Positions 1 to 8,102 of a stretch of 64,000 nt of DNA are shown here, piece by piece (positions within the stretch are counted from its first letter, which is position 1; each line of letters opens with the position of its first letter). The notes under the pieces are model-generated. The model made no database searches. It was not told the DNA's origin and saw only the letters and a list, made by a program, of their open reading frames with translations. Location: the NCBI GenBank assembly GCA_022845955.1, contig AP025576.1, forward strand, positions 992,001-1,056,000, in the 5' to 3' direction. The DNA comes from Lachnospiraceae bacterium. Lineage in GTDB: Bacteria; Bacillota; Clostridia; Lachnospirales; Lachnospiraceae. A program made the position numbers and the translations under genes.

Positions 1-1
1 G

Positions 2-667
2 GCTGCGGAAGGTTTTTCCGGCTCCATTTCCATCGGATTTATCCGGGGATACGAACAGAGCCTGTTTTCTGAGACAATCCGGAATTTCCATGAAACCTAC
101 CCTAATATTTCCATACGTCTGATCCGGGAAAATATGAGCGCTTTATATGGGCTGCTGGAGGATGGGGAATGCGATATCGCCTTCAATCTGTCTCCAAACA
201 TACGCAATTACCAGGATCTGAGCCGCCGCTTTTTAAAAGCGTATCCCCTGATGGCGGTTCTGTATCCGGGACATCCCCTGGCATCCAGGAAACATCTGAG
301 CTACCGGGAGCTGGCAGGGGAAGAATTTATTATCATGCAGCCCAAAGGGCGTCCGAATGACGAAGCCGAGGAGGTTATCCTGTGCTACAACCGGGGCGGC
401 TACGCGCCCAATATTGTGAGCAGGGAGAAGGAGGTACAGACGTTGCTGCTCATGGTTTCCGCTGGGCTCGGCATTGCCATACTGCCGGAATACGCGGTGA
501 GATATTACCGGAATACCCGCAATCTTGTCGTAATTCCCATGCACAAGGAGGAGGAAGGGCAGGAAGAAGAAACTCTGGATTTTGAAGTGAGCTGGCTTAC
601 GGAAAACCATAACCCTGCTATTGAAAAGCTGCTGCAGTGGGTGAGCATCATGAAAGTGACCGAATAG
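2..667 (+). CDS. LysR-family regulator, C-terminal part (5' truncated by window)
   Basis: The frame is open from the window edge to the TAG at 665-667, so the HTH domain lies outside. The visible part is a LysR effector-binding domain: a beta-strand start (GSISIGFIRGYEQ), the middle segment with HPLASRK, and the LLLMVSAGLGIAILP block typical of the second half of the domain. LysR proteins bind DNA as oligomers and respond to a small metabolite; the ligand cannot be told from here. The next gene on the same strand (DedA) starts about 86 bases downstream, so the two could be co-transcribed. The family is well supported; the specific role is unknown. Confidence 0.85.
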   Translation, partial: AAEGFSGSISIGFIRGYEQSLFSETIRNFHETYPNISIRLIRENMSALYGLLEDGECDIAFNLSPNIRNYQDLSRRFLKAYPLMAVLYPGHPLASRKHLSYRELAGEEFIIMQPKGRPNDEAEEVILCYNRGGYAPNIVSREKEVQTLLLMVSAGLGIAILPEYAVRYYRNTRNLVVIPMHKEEEGQEEETLDFEVSWLTENHNPAIEKLLQWVSIMKVTE

Positions 668-753
668 TGGCAGAGCGGGCCTGCAGATTTGGTACTGTTA
701 TGGGGCAAGGGGGCATAGACTGGATAACAAGGAAGCATAGCAGAGGCGTGGGT

Positions 754-1371
754 ATGCAGGATATTGTTATTGACATCATGAATCAGTTCGGCTATTTGGG
801 AATTGGTCTTTTGATCGTGGTGGAAACGGTGTTTCCGCCCATCCCTTCGGAAGTGATACTCACTTTTGGGGGCTTTCTTACTACCTGTACGAAAATGACG
901 GTTCCGGGGGTGATTTTTGTTTCCACCGCCGCGTCGGTGGCCAGTGCTTTCCTGCTGTATGGACTGGGCGCCCTTCTTAGCCCGCAACGATTCGGAAAAT
1001 TACTGGACAGTAATCTGTGCAGGCGGCTGGGCTTTAAAAAGGATGAAATTGTCCGGACACTGCAGTGGTTTGACGGGCAGGGAAGAAAAGCGGTATTTTT
1101 CGGAAGGTGTATCCCCATCATCCGCAGCCTGATATCCATTCCTGCCGGAATGGCCAGGATGAAGCTGCCTGTTTTTACCCTGTTTACCGTGGCAGGAAGT
1201 CTGATCTGGGATACCGTGCTGGTGGTTTTTGGGGCGGTGGCAGGGGAATCCTGGGGGATTATTACGGAATATCTGGATACCTATTCCGCACTGGCCTGGA
1301 TTATCATAGGAACGGCGGCAGTGACGCTGGCTCTGCGGGTATGGAAACGGCATAAACAGAAGAAGATATAA
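754..1371 (+). CDS. DedA-family membrane protein (SNARE-associated/VTT domain)
   Basis: A 205-residue polytopic membrane protein. The start chosen is the ATG opening MQDIVIDIMNQFGYLG, because the frame further upstream overlaps the LysR gene and reads as non-membrane filler. The family signature is present: the early hydrophobic segment with VFPPIPSE, then GRCIPIIRSLISIPAG, with the conserved Arg before Ser/Pro-Ala-Gly. DedA proteins are inner-membrane proteins linked to lipid carrier (undecaprenyl phosphate or phospholipid) translocation and membrane homeostasis. Length is normal for the family. The ribosome site is weak. A perfect 18-bp stem-loop lies about 70 bases after the stop. Confidence 0.88.
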   Translation: MQDIVIDIMNQFGYLGIGLLIVVETVFPPIPSEVILTFGGFLTTCTKMTVPGVIFVSTAASVASAFLLYGLGALLSPQRFGKLLDSNLCRRLGFKKDEIVRTLQWFDGQGRKAVFFGRCIPIIRSLISIPAGMARMKLPVFTLFTVAGSLIWDTVLVVFGAVAGESWGIITEYLDTYSALAWIIIGTAAVTLALRVWKRHKQKKI

Positions 1372-1440
1372 AATGGCGTGAAAAGAGACTGTGGCATTTG
1401 TGTTTTTTTGGCAGAATATCATCCTGAAAACATATTAGGA

Positions 1441-1485
1441 TTCTTACTCCGGTTTGGGGATGCCGTACCCAAACCGGAGTAAGAA
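1441..1485. repeat. Perfect 18-bp inverted repeat between convergent genes
   Basis: TTCTTACTCCGGTTTGGG at 1441-1458 is matched exactly by its reverse complement at 1468-1485 around a 9-base loop. It lies between the DedA gene (+) and the broken transposase (-). Position suggests a bidirectional terminator, but there is no T-run on either side, so a repeat-element remnant is also possible. Confidence 0.6.
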
Positions 1486-1514
1486 CCCATATTAGTGCCA
1501 AAACACCTTTTTAA

Positions 1515-2224
1515 TTATATATCAAACTCTTTAAAGAGCTTTTTCTGAAATGCAGGGTCGCTGGCAGCCCTGACGATATCCTCCGTACGGTTTTGCTCGG
1601 CAAGGAGCCGGTTTAAGAGGTTTACCCTTTCCTGGCCTTTGCTTTGCCCTTTTTCCATGCCTTTTTCCATTCCAATCTCAAGAATATTCATCTTCACAGC
1701 CTCCCATTCTTCCGATTGCTTTACTTCTTTTACAATCCGGTCCAGCTTCGCAATCCTTTTGTCCTTTACCAGTATTTCCGGATTATCCAGCGTTGTATTC
1801 TTCATATATTGTAGTAAACTAACCAGTTCCTGTCTCCCGTTAAGGCTTGTCATATTCAGGAATATTTTTTTCGTCCCGCTTTTAGTATGGGGGTATCCAG
1901 CAGTCCCTGGTAAAAACGGGAGCGTTTCCGCAGATTATCATTTCTGGAGTCATTCTGCATTTCCGTATTAAACTGCCGGTTTTGCCCGTCGCGTGCCCAG
2001 GCATCCAAACGGATGGCGCGTTTCCCGGATCGGTTGAGCACCACCTGCTCCACCTTCACTTCTCTCAGATTTAGACCTGGTTCATCAAGAATGATGCGCA
2101 GTGTACTCTCATAAGCCTCCTTATTTTTCATCACAGATAAAAACAGGGCAAAATCACTCAGATTGAACTGATAATCAGGGGGAATGATCTGCTCAGCCAA
2201 CGTTGTTATTGTTTTTTGTTCCAT
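1515..2224 (-). pseudogene. PD-(D/E)XK nuclease family transposase (Rpn-like), internally deleted
   Basis: Two adjacent minus-strand frames match the two ends of one protein. The first (from ATG 2224, with an AGAGAGG ribosome site) has the N-terminal start MEQKTITTLAEQIIPP and the nuclease core, with the Asp of AIRLDAWA and the E-x-Q of NTEMQ, then stops near 1856 after LLDTPILKAG. The second (1515-1853) is the C-terminal tail with DNPEILVKDKRIAKLD and the repeated EKGMEKGQ segment typical of the family's end. The central part, normally well over 100 residues, is missing. These proteins promote recombination and are often found decayed. The product is very likely inactive. Confidence 0.75.
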
Positions 2225-2692
2225 AGGCGTTCCTCTCTTTCTTTTTGTGCAGAGAGAAGCTTCGCCTTTTCTTCTCCCTGCTATTTTTTTGTCAGCAAGG
2301 AGTTCATGCATGCACATACATATCTACGTATGTTAACGTATCTGCAGACGATACCATGCATTAGATACCGGTCAGTGAAAAGACGCGGTAAATAAGAGTA
2401 AAGATAATCAGAATTGTTGAATTCATTGCCTGCTTTGATTGTAACATAGCCCGGACAGAACCGCAATATTTAACCAGCAGCCAGCTATATTTCGGAAGTA
2501 AGCCGGCGCATGGATTTGTTATAATAATTTCACATGATAACGTCGAAAGACAGCCACTTTCCGTCCTTTCGCATCCGCTCCGGGATCTGCGATACTGGAG
2601 TGAATTTTCAAACACACTCTGGCGGACATGCCTGCTTAGAGCCGGATGATGCATACGGACGGGAGAAACCGAAACTATGGAGGAGTGATATA
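2225..2692. other. Intergenic region with long leader of the GH3 gene
   Basis: A 468-base gap between the divergent transposase remnant and the GH3 gene. It holds an extended -10 element (TGTTATAAT, 2517-2525) giving a leader of about 160 bases. I see no clear -35 and no catabolite-response site. A pyrimidine-rich stretch near 2260-2285 has no assigned function. Confidence 0.5.
2517..2525 (+). promoter_or_regulatory. Extended -10 promoter element for the GH3 gene
   Basis: TGTTATAAT is a perfect extended -10 (TGnTATAAT). No good -35 is visible 17 bases upstream, which extended -10 promoters tolerate. Start of transcription would be near 2532. Confidence 0.45.
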
Positions 2693-4810
2693 ATGCGAAA
2701 CAGAGAATGGGCGGAAAATAAAGCCCGCGAACTGGTATCCCGGATGACACTGGAAGAAAAGGCATCTCAGTTAAGATATGATGCCCCGGCTATTCCCCGT
2801 CTGGGTATTCCCACCTATAACTGGTGGAATGAAGCGCTTCACGGCGTGGCGAGGGCAGGCGTGGCGACCAGTTTCCCTCAGGCAATCGCCATGGCGGCTT
2901 CCTTTGACGATGAGCTGCTAAAAACAGTGGGCGATGCGGTAGCAACGGAAGGAAGAGCCAAATATAATGAATATTCCAGACATGATGACCGGGATATTTA
3001 TAAAGGACTTACTTTCTGGTCACCTAACGTAAATATTTTCCGGGATCCCAGATGGGGACGGGGACATGAGACTTACGGTGAGGATCCTTATCTGACCTCC
3101 CGGCTGGGTGTCGCCTATGTGGAAGGGCTTCAGGGAAGCCAGGATGATACCTATATGAAAACAGCGGCCTGTGCCAAGCATTTTGCCGTACATTCCGGCC
3201 CTGAAAGCCTGCGTCATGAATTTGATGCACAGGCCAGCAAAAAAGATATGTATGAAACGTATCTTCCCGCATTTGAGGCCTGTGTAAAAGAGGCAGGGGT
3301 GGAGTCCGTGATGGGTGCCTATAACAGGACAAACGGGGAACCCTGCTGCGGCAGCCCCACCCTTATCCGGGATATCTTAAGGGAGGAATGGGATTTTAAA
3401 GGACATTATGTATCCGACTGCTGGGCAATCGCCGATTTCCATATGCATCATATGGTAACCAAAACACCGGAAGAATCTGCGGCGCTGGCCCTGAAAGCCG
3501 GCTGTGATGTGAACTGCGGCGTTACGTATCTGCATCTGCTGAAAGCATACCAGCAGGGGCTTGTTACGGAAGAGGAGATTACACAGGCGGCAGAACGTCT
3601 TTTTACCACCAGATTCCTGCTGGGCTGCTTTGATGAAAACAGTTACGACAACATTCCTTTTGAAGTGGTGGAATGTAAAGAGCATCTGGAGCTGGCGCAG
3701 AAAATGGCAAGGGAGAGTATGGTGCTCCTGAAAAATGACGGCATCCTTCCTCTGCATAAGGACGGCCTGAAGACGATTGGCGTTATCGGCCCCAATGCGG
3801 ACAGCCGTACTCCCCTGGTAGGAAATTACCATGGGACATCCTCCCGCTATATCACCCTGCTGGAAGGGATCCAGGACTATGTGGGTGAGGATGTGCGTGT
3901 TTACTATTCGGAAGGCTGCCATATTTATAAGGAAAAGGTAGAAGGCCTGGGATGGAAGCAGGATCGTATTTCGGAAGCGCTTACGGTGGCGGAACACAGT
4001 GATGTGGTAATTCTCTGCCTGGGGCTGGATGAAAATCTGGAAGGCGAGGAAGGCGATACCGGAAACAGCTACGCCTCCGGGGATAAGAAGGATCTGGAGC
4101 TGCCGGAATCCCAGAGAGAGCTTCTGGAAGCGGTAGCAGGCTGCGGAAAACCGGTGGTGCTGTGCATGATGTCGGGAAGCGCTATCGACATGCAGTATGC
4201 GGCGGAGCATGTAAATGCGATTCTCCAGGTGTGGTATCCCGGTGCAAGAGGCGGAAAAGCGGCGGCAGATATCCTGTTTGGTGCCTGTTCCCCGTCCGGA
4301 AAGCTTCCCGTTACCTTCTACAAGGATCTGGACGGCTTCCCTTCCTTTGAAGATTATTCCATGAAAGGCAGAACCTACCGTTACCTGGAAAAAGAGCCTT
4401 TGTATCCTTTTGGATATGGTCTTACTTATGGAAAGGTTATTGTTAAAACAGCCGGACTGGCCGGTAAGGTCACGGAAGGGGAAGCCCTTACGGTAAAAGC
4501 GGTGCTGGAAAATACGGGAGCTTATGATACGGATGAGGTAGTTCAGGTTTATATCAAGGATTTGGATTCCCGTTATGCCGTACCCAATCACAGTCTGTGT
4601 GCATTTAAGAGAGTAAGTCTGAAAAAAGGGGAAACAGCGGAAATAGAGCTGAAGGTTCCTTATGAAGCACTGATGGCAGTGGATGAAGAAGGAAAGAAGT
4701 ATGTGGACGGAAGCCATTTTGTCCTGTCCGTAGGCACCAGCCAGCCTGATGACAGAAGCATCAGCCTGACCGGAACCGAACCTGCAAAGCTGGAAATCAG
4801 CCTTGCCTGA
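2693..4810 (+). CDS. GH3 beta-glycosidase (beta-xylosidase/arabinofuranosidase type)
   Basis: A 705-residue glycoside hydrolase family 3 enzyme with no signal peptide, so probably cytoplasmic. It starts at the ATG after TATGGAGGAGTGATATA. The order is the N-terminal TIM barrel, with YNWWNEALHGVAR at 42-54 (characteristic of xylosidase-like GH3), RDPRWGRGHETYGEDPYL at 117-134, and KHF/H residues around 162; the nucleophile is Asp242 in YVSDCWA; then the (alpha/beta)6 sandwich and a C-terminal fibronectin-III-like domain with the VQVYIKD motif. It removes single sugars from the non-reducing end of imported oligosaccharides; xylose or arabinose is inferred from the motif type. The stop codon abuts the stop of the convergent AraC gene with no gap. 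Confidence 0.9.
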   Translation: MRNREWAENKARELVSRMTLEEKASQLRYDAPAIPRLGIPTYNWWNEALHGVARAGVATSFPQAIAMAASFDDELLKTVGDAVATEGRAKYNEYSRHDDRDIYKGLTFWSPNVNIFRDPRWGRGHETYGEDPYLTSRLGVAYVEGLQGSQDDTYMKTAACAKHFAVHSGPESLRHEFDAQASKKDMYETYLPAFEACVKEAGVESVMGAYNRTNGEPCCGSPTLIRDILREEWDFKGHYVSDCWAIADFHMHHMVTKTPEESAALALKAGCDVNCGVTYLHLLKAYQQGLVTEEEITQAAERLFTTRFLLGCFDENSYDNIPFEVVECKEHLELAQKMARESMVLLKNDGILPLHKDGLKTIGVIGPNADSRTPLVGNYHGTSSRYITLLEGIQDYVGEDVRVYYSEGCHIYKEKVEGLGWKQDRISEALTVAEHSDVVILCLGLDENLEGEEGDTGNSYASGDKKDLELPESQRELLEAVAGCGKPVVLCMMSGSAIDMQYAAEHVNAILQVWYPGARGGKAAADILFGACSPSGKLPVTFYKDLDGFPSFEDYSMKGRTYRYLEKEPLYPFGYGLTYGKVIVKTAGLAGKVTEGEALTVKAVLENTGAYDTDEVVQVYIKDLDSRYAVPNHSLCAFKRVSLKKGETAEIELKVPYEALMAVDEEGKKYVDGSHFVLSVGTSQPDDRSISLTGTEPAKLEISLA

Positions 4811-5704
4811 TTACAGGGACGGGGAACCGGCGGTATCAAGCCGGGTTCCCTTGTTCAGGGATTTATAAGAGGAGGGCGTACAGTTTTTGGCCGCTTTAAA
4901 TATCCGGTTAAAGGTGGAAAGGCTGTTGAAGCCGGACTGCATAGCCACTTCCGTAATGGACAGATCCGGCGCAAGCAGCAGCCTTTCCGCGTACGCAAGC
5001 CTCCTGCTGATTAAATATTCGTAGCAGGAAATACCTGTGAACTGCTTAAAGAGCCGGGAAAAATGATACTTGCTGAAACCGGCCATAGAGGCAAGGGCTT
5101 CTATACTCAGCGCTTCCGTGCAATGATCATTTACATAGCTGCAGATAGACATAAATTTTTCAATATATTCCTGCTGCTTGCTGGGAGAGATATCGGGGAA
5201 TTTATTCCCCTCGGCCAGACTCCTGCGTCCTAAGGCCACAAAAAAGCGGAGGAACAGGGAATGGACAATGGGCTCCCGGAATGGATCTTCGCTGGTATAT
5301 TCCGTCATGATTTCCTCCAGATAAGCCCGCAGCGTTTCCGCCAGTCCGCCGGATTTCCCGGCCTGTATCAGACGGTAAGGCCGAAGCATGTGCAGCAGGG
5401 AATCCATACCTGCCAGACCGCAGAACAGGGAATAATCAAACTGCAGAATCATCCGTTCCCCCTTCCCCGGAGCGTGAAGAGAATGCAGCTCTCCCGGAGG
5501 AATGAGTATAATGTCCCCCGGAGAAAATCCGACGGTCTCTCCATTGGTACGCACCGTATAGCCATTTTCCGTGGGCATAATCAGTTCCAGCGCGGTATGC
5601 CAGTGTAGGGGAAAATCTTCGGGATCCGTATTCATAAATACCTTGATGCCTTTCATATCCCGGTATGCCACTGTCTCATGCGTGCCGTTCAGTATTTCTA
5701 TCAT
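4811..5704 (-). CDS. AraC-family transcriptional regulator (cupin + double HTH)
   Basis: A 297-residue regulator. The N-terminal half is a cupin-like sugar-sensing domain (HWHTALELIMP at about 34-44, then GDIILIPPGELHSL at about 63-76). The C-terminal 100 residues are the paired AraC helix-turn-helix motifs (IEALASMAGFSKYHFSRLF and ITEVAMQSGFNSLSTFNRIF). The start has an AGGAGA ribosome site, and a minus-strand promoter lies 60-90 bases upstream. It is convergent with the GH3 gene, so GH3 is a candidate target, but the genes share no promoter region and the divergent neighbour is the CarD gene at 6106. Confidence 0.88.
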   Translation of the reverse strand: MIEILNGTHETVAYRDMKGIKVFMNTDPEDFPLHWHTALELIMPTENGYTVRTNGETVGFSPGDIILIPPGELHSLHAPGKGERMILQFDYSLFCGLAGMDSLLHMLRPYRLIQAGKSGGLAETLRAYLEEIMTEYTSEDPFREPIVHSLFLRFFVALGRRSLAEGNKFPDISPSKQQEYIEKFMSICSYVNDHCTEALSIEALASMAGFSKYHFSRLFKQFTGISCYEYLISRRLAYAERLLLAPDLSITEVAMQSGFNSLSTFNRIFKAAKNCTPSSYKSLNKGTRLDTAGSPSL

Positions 5705-5765
5705 AACCGTATCTCCTAAAAATCTGCTTCAATTCGTAAAAAAATTCCGGCGCCAGCCTGACAAT

Positions 5766-5793
5766 AGTATAGCATTTCAGATAAAAATTGTAA
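5766..5793 (-). promoter_or_regulatory. Promoter of the AraC gene
   Basis: On the minus strand, TTACAA, 16 bp, TATACT. The transcript would begin about 55 bases before the start codon. Confidence 0.5.
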
Positions 5794-5939
5794 CTAGCAA
5801 TCTTTTTCCGGACTGGTACAAAATATGTAAAAGTGTAACCGTTCAGACGGATCTGGTTGGTTACGTAAAAGTACACAATTTTTCTATTCTGTATATGCGC
5901 AAAAATAAACAAAAATGCATGTATAACAAGAAAAATCAC

Positions 5940-5969
5940 TTGCCCCAACCCTTTGGAATTTGGTAAAAT
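5940..5969 (+). promoter_or_regulatory. Promoter of the CarD-like operon
   Basis: TTGCCC (5940-5945), 18 bp, TAAAAT (5964-5969), with TGG just before the -10 giving an extended -10 character. Confidence 0.55.
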
Positions 5970-5984
5970 AAATACAGGAAACCC

Positions 5985-6030
5985 GGGAAAACCGTACTGC
6001 CGTACTATTTGGGGCAGCATGGTTTTTTCC
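5985..6030 (+). terminator. Terminator-like hairpin in the CarD leader (possible attenuator)
   Basis: AAAACCGTACTGCC pairs, with a GU pair and one mismatch, with GGCAGCATGGTTTT, followed by a T-rich tail. It begins some 15-20 bases after the proposed promoter and about 75 bases before the CarD start, so it could stop transcription early. No competing antiterminator fold or ligand site was recognised. Confidence 0.4.
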
Positions 6031-6105
6031 TTTTCCTGGAATAGCAGCGGAGTACGGCTTTTATGCGGGCCGGGATCGGTACCGCAGGAAGAAAGGAGCG
6101 GCAGC

Positions 6106-6642
6106 ATGTTTCAAAAAGGGGAATTGATCATTTACGGAAGCAAAGGTGTCTGTGAAGTGACGGATATTTCAACGATTACTATAAGCGGGGCGGACAGGGA
6201 TAAGCTGTATTATATCCTACGGCCTGTACATGATAAGGATGGCAGGATTTTTACACCGGTGGACGGACAGAAGACGGTAATGCGGAGGATTCTTAACAGG
6301 GAAGAAGCTATGGAACTGATTGAAAGCATCCCTTCCGTCGGGCATCTTTGGGTGGCGGATGAGCGTCTGCGGGAAATGAATTATAAGCAGGCGGTGAACA
6401 GCTGTGACTGCCGGGAATGGATTAAGATCATCAAAACGCTCTGGAGCCGGAACCAGCAGCGTCTCTCCCAGGGGAAAAAAATTACGGCCATGGATCGGAA
6501 GTATTTTAAGATGGCGGAGGATAATCTGTACGGGGAGCTTTCCGCCAGCCTGGATTTACCCCAGGAAAACATGGAGGAGTATATTACCCGGAAGGTTGGC
6601 GGGGAGGGACAGGATATGGCGGAAAGTTACGTGCGGGAATAA
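6106..6642 (+). CDS. CarD-family transcriptional regulator
   Basis: A 178-residue protein starting at MFQKGELIIYGSKGVCEV after GAAAGGAGCGGCAGC. The N-terminal 60 residues are the CarD/CdnL/TRCF Tudor-like domain (KGELIIYGSKGVCEVTDI, then YYILRPVHD), which in known members contacts the RNA polymerase beta subunit and steadies the promoter complex. The remainder is a helical domain with basic segments (WSRNQQRLSQGKK), as in the DNA-contacting half of CarD. It is followed after about 20 bases by a 68-residue protein, probably in the same transcript. Family assignment is firm; whether it acts globally or locally is not shown. Confidence 0.85.
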   Translation: MFQKGELIIYGSKGVCEVTDISTITISGADRDKLYYILRPVHDKDGRIFTPVDGQKTVMRRILNREEAMELIESIPSVGHLWVADERLREMNYKQAVNSCDCREWIKIIKTLWSRNQQRLSQGKKITAMDRKYFKMAEDNLYGELSASLDLPQENMEEYITRKVGGEGQDMAESYVRE

Positions 6643-6661
6643 AAGAAAGAGGTTGCAAAAG

Positions 6662-6868
6662 ATGAGAATCATGGACAAAAAAGTGGTGCACAAACGTTTC
6701 GGGATGGGAAGTATCATCGGACTGAAGGATAACAAGATTTATGTGTCCTTCGGCAAGATTTTCGGTGATAAAATATTTCCTTATCCGGAGGTCTTTGCAG
6801 GCGATATGAAAATGATGGATGAGGATCTCCAGGAAGAACTGATGGAGGATATCGGCAGAAGTATCTGA
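6662..6868 (+). CDS. Small Tudor-like domain protein downstream of CarD
   Basis: A 68-residue protein (MRIMDKKVVHKRFGMGSI...), with ribosome site AGAGG about 9 bases upstream. The pattern KVVHKRFGMGSIIGLKDNKIYVSF followed by KIFPYPEVF resembles the small SH3/Tudor-like barrel seen at the C-terminus of PcrA/UvrD helicases, which binds RNA polymerase. The acidic C-terminus (DEDLQEELMEDI) is helical. Since its neighbour CarD also has a Tudor-like polymerase-binding domain, a shared role at RNA polymerase is possible; this is inference. The conserved motif and good coding context argue that it is a real gene. Confidence 0.65.
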   Translation: MRIMDKKVVHKRFGMGSIIGLKDNKIYVSFGKIFGDKIFPYPEVFAGDMKMMDEDLQEELMEDIGRSI

Positions 6869-6885
6869 ACCGGCGGAAGACGGGG

Positions 6886-6926
6886 AAACAGGCAGACGGG
6901 CATAGCGGACGGCTGCCTGTTTTTTA
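6886..6926 (+). terminator. Rho-independent terminator after the CarD operon
   Basis: AAACAGGCAG (6886-6895) pairs with CTGCCTGTTT (6913-6922), and the T-run continues to 6925. Confidence 0.75.
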
Positions 6927-6956
6927 TACGGACAAAAATCCGGTGCACGGAACGGA

Positions 6957-7940
6957 TCAGCCGGAATCCGGTTTGTGCATATTCAGCATGCGGAATTCTC
7001 TGGGAGACATACCGTATTCTTTTTTGAAAAGGCGGTAAAAAGAAGAGTAATCCGGGAAGCCGCAGGACTCCCATACATCCTGAAGGGCGGTACCCTGCAG
7101 GATTTTATTTTTTGAATGGATCAGCCGGCGCTGGATGACACAATGGTAAAAGGAGACATCCAGCTGTTTGCGGAACATGTGGGATATGGTGGAGCTGCTC
7201 ACATGGAACTGGCTTGCGACATGATCCAGGGTAAGCTTTTCACACAAATGGGTATCAATATATTGGAAAACATCATCAAACAAGCTCCGGGTTTCCGTTT
7301 TGGCAACGGAGGTATTGCGGTAATAAAAGGTGCGGCTGATATGGATCATTAAATGGATAGCCCCCAGAGCTACGGCAGCCTCCCAGCCGAAGCGCTGTCC
7401 CTCCTGTTCCAGCCACAGCGTATGAAAACCGGCATAAAGGCCGGAGTAGGTGGCGTTTGTACTGCGGAGCAGACCGCTGTCCGCAAGGCGGCATTGCTCC
7501 AGGGCATAATTGAGTTCCGGGAATTGGGATGCATGGGAATGAAAAAAATCGGGATCAATCCATAGTGCGTAGCGTTCATAGGGTTCTGTAAACTCCCCGG
7601 AAAAAACAGGCCGGTGCGTCACCCCGGGCGGAATCAGCATGATATCCCCCTTTTGCAGACGGTAGCGGTTATTGTTCCAGAGATACTGCACGTTCTGACC
7701 GCGGCAGACAAACAATATTTCATAAAAAACATGAGAATGGAGATCTATCTGGTCCGCCGTGTGGCTGGTATCGTGGTTGATCTGTGCACCGGTTTGCACC
7801 ATGGGGAGCTGCTGGTAAAGATTTTCGGTACTTCCCTCCAGATGAAACAGGACCTGTTTTAACTTTTGCATACTTATACTATTCATAAGGCGCTTTTCTA
7901 CAAAAGTTTTATATGCATTTTCAATAATTTCTCTATCCAT
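6957..7940 (-). CDS. AraC-family transcriptional regulator
   Basis: A 327-residue protein with an N-terminal cupin-like sensing domain (HSHVFYEILFVCRG near residue 70, KGDIMLIPPGVTHRPV near 97-112) and a C-terminal pair of HTH motifs (LDHVASQFHVSSSTISHMF and LQDVWESCGFPDYSSFYRLF). The start MDREIIENAY has only a weak ribosome site (TGGAT); a later ATG at 7886 has none, so the long form is preferred. It is divergent from the GPH symporter operon across about 160 bases, the usual arrangement for a local activator of that operon. Confidence 0.87.
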   Translation of the reverse strand: MDREIIENAYKTFVEKRLMNSISMQKLKQVLFHLEGSTENLYQQLPMVQTGAQINHDTSHTADQIDLHSHVFYEILFVCRGQNVQYLWNNNRYRLQKGDIMLIPPGVTHRPVFSGEFTEPYERYALWIDPDFFHSHASQFPELNYALEQCRLADSGLLRSTNATYSGLYAGFHTLWLEQEGQRFGWEAAVALGAIHLMIHISRTFYYRNTSVAKTETRSLFDDVFQYIDTHLCEKLTLDHVASQFHVSSSTISHMFRKQLDVSFYHCVIQRRLIHSKNKILQGTALQDVWESCGFPDYSSFYRLFKKEYGMSPREFRMLNMHKPDSG

Positions 7941-8102
7941 ATTTTATCCAATCTATACAATGTGACGGAAATATTTGCCGGAATAACAAAGTTATTTGCA
8001 GAATTAACAATTCTAATTGTGATTTCAATAACGTATGCTTTGAGTATACGGAAGCGGAAAGAAAAAAGCAAGCCGCTGGCAAAATAAAAAGGAGAGAAAA
8101 AT

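Larger units (their letters stand above)
5705..6105. other. Divergent regulatory region between AraC and CarD genes
   Basis: About 400 bases, AT-rich. It holds a minus-strand promoter for the AraC gene (5766-5793), a plus-strand promoter for the CarD pair (5940-5969) and a terminator-like hairpin in the CarD leader (5985-6030). No ORF in it looks real. Confidence 0.55.

Noticed and set aside
3377..4717. Long minus-strand open frame opposite the GH3 gene
   Set aside because: The GH3 frame has all family motifs; the opposite frame has no ribosome site or recognisable domain.
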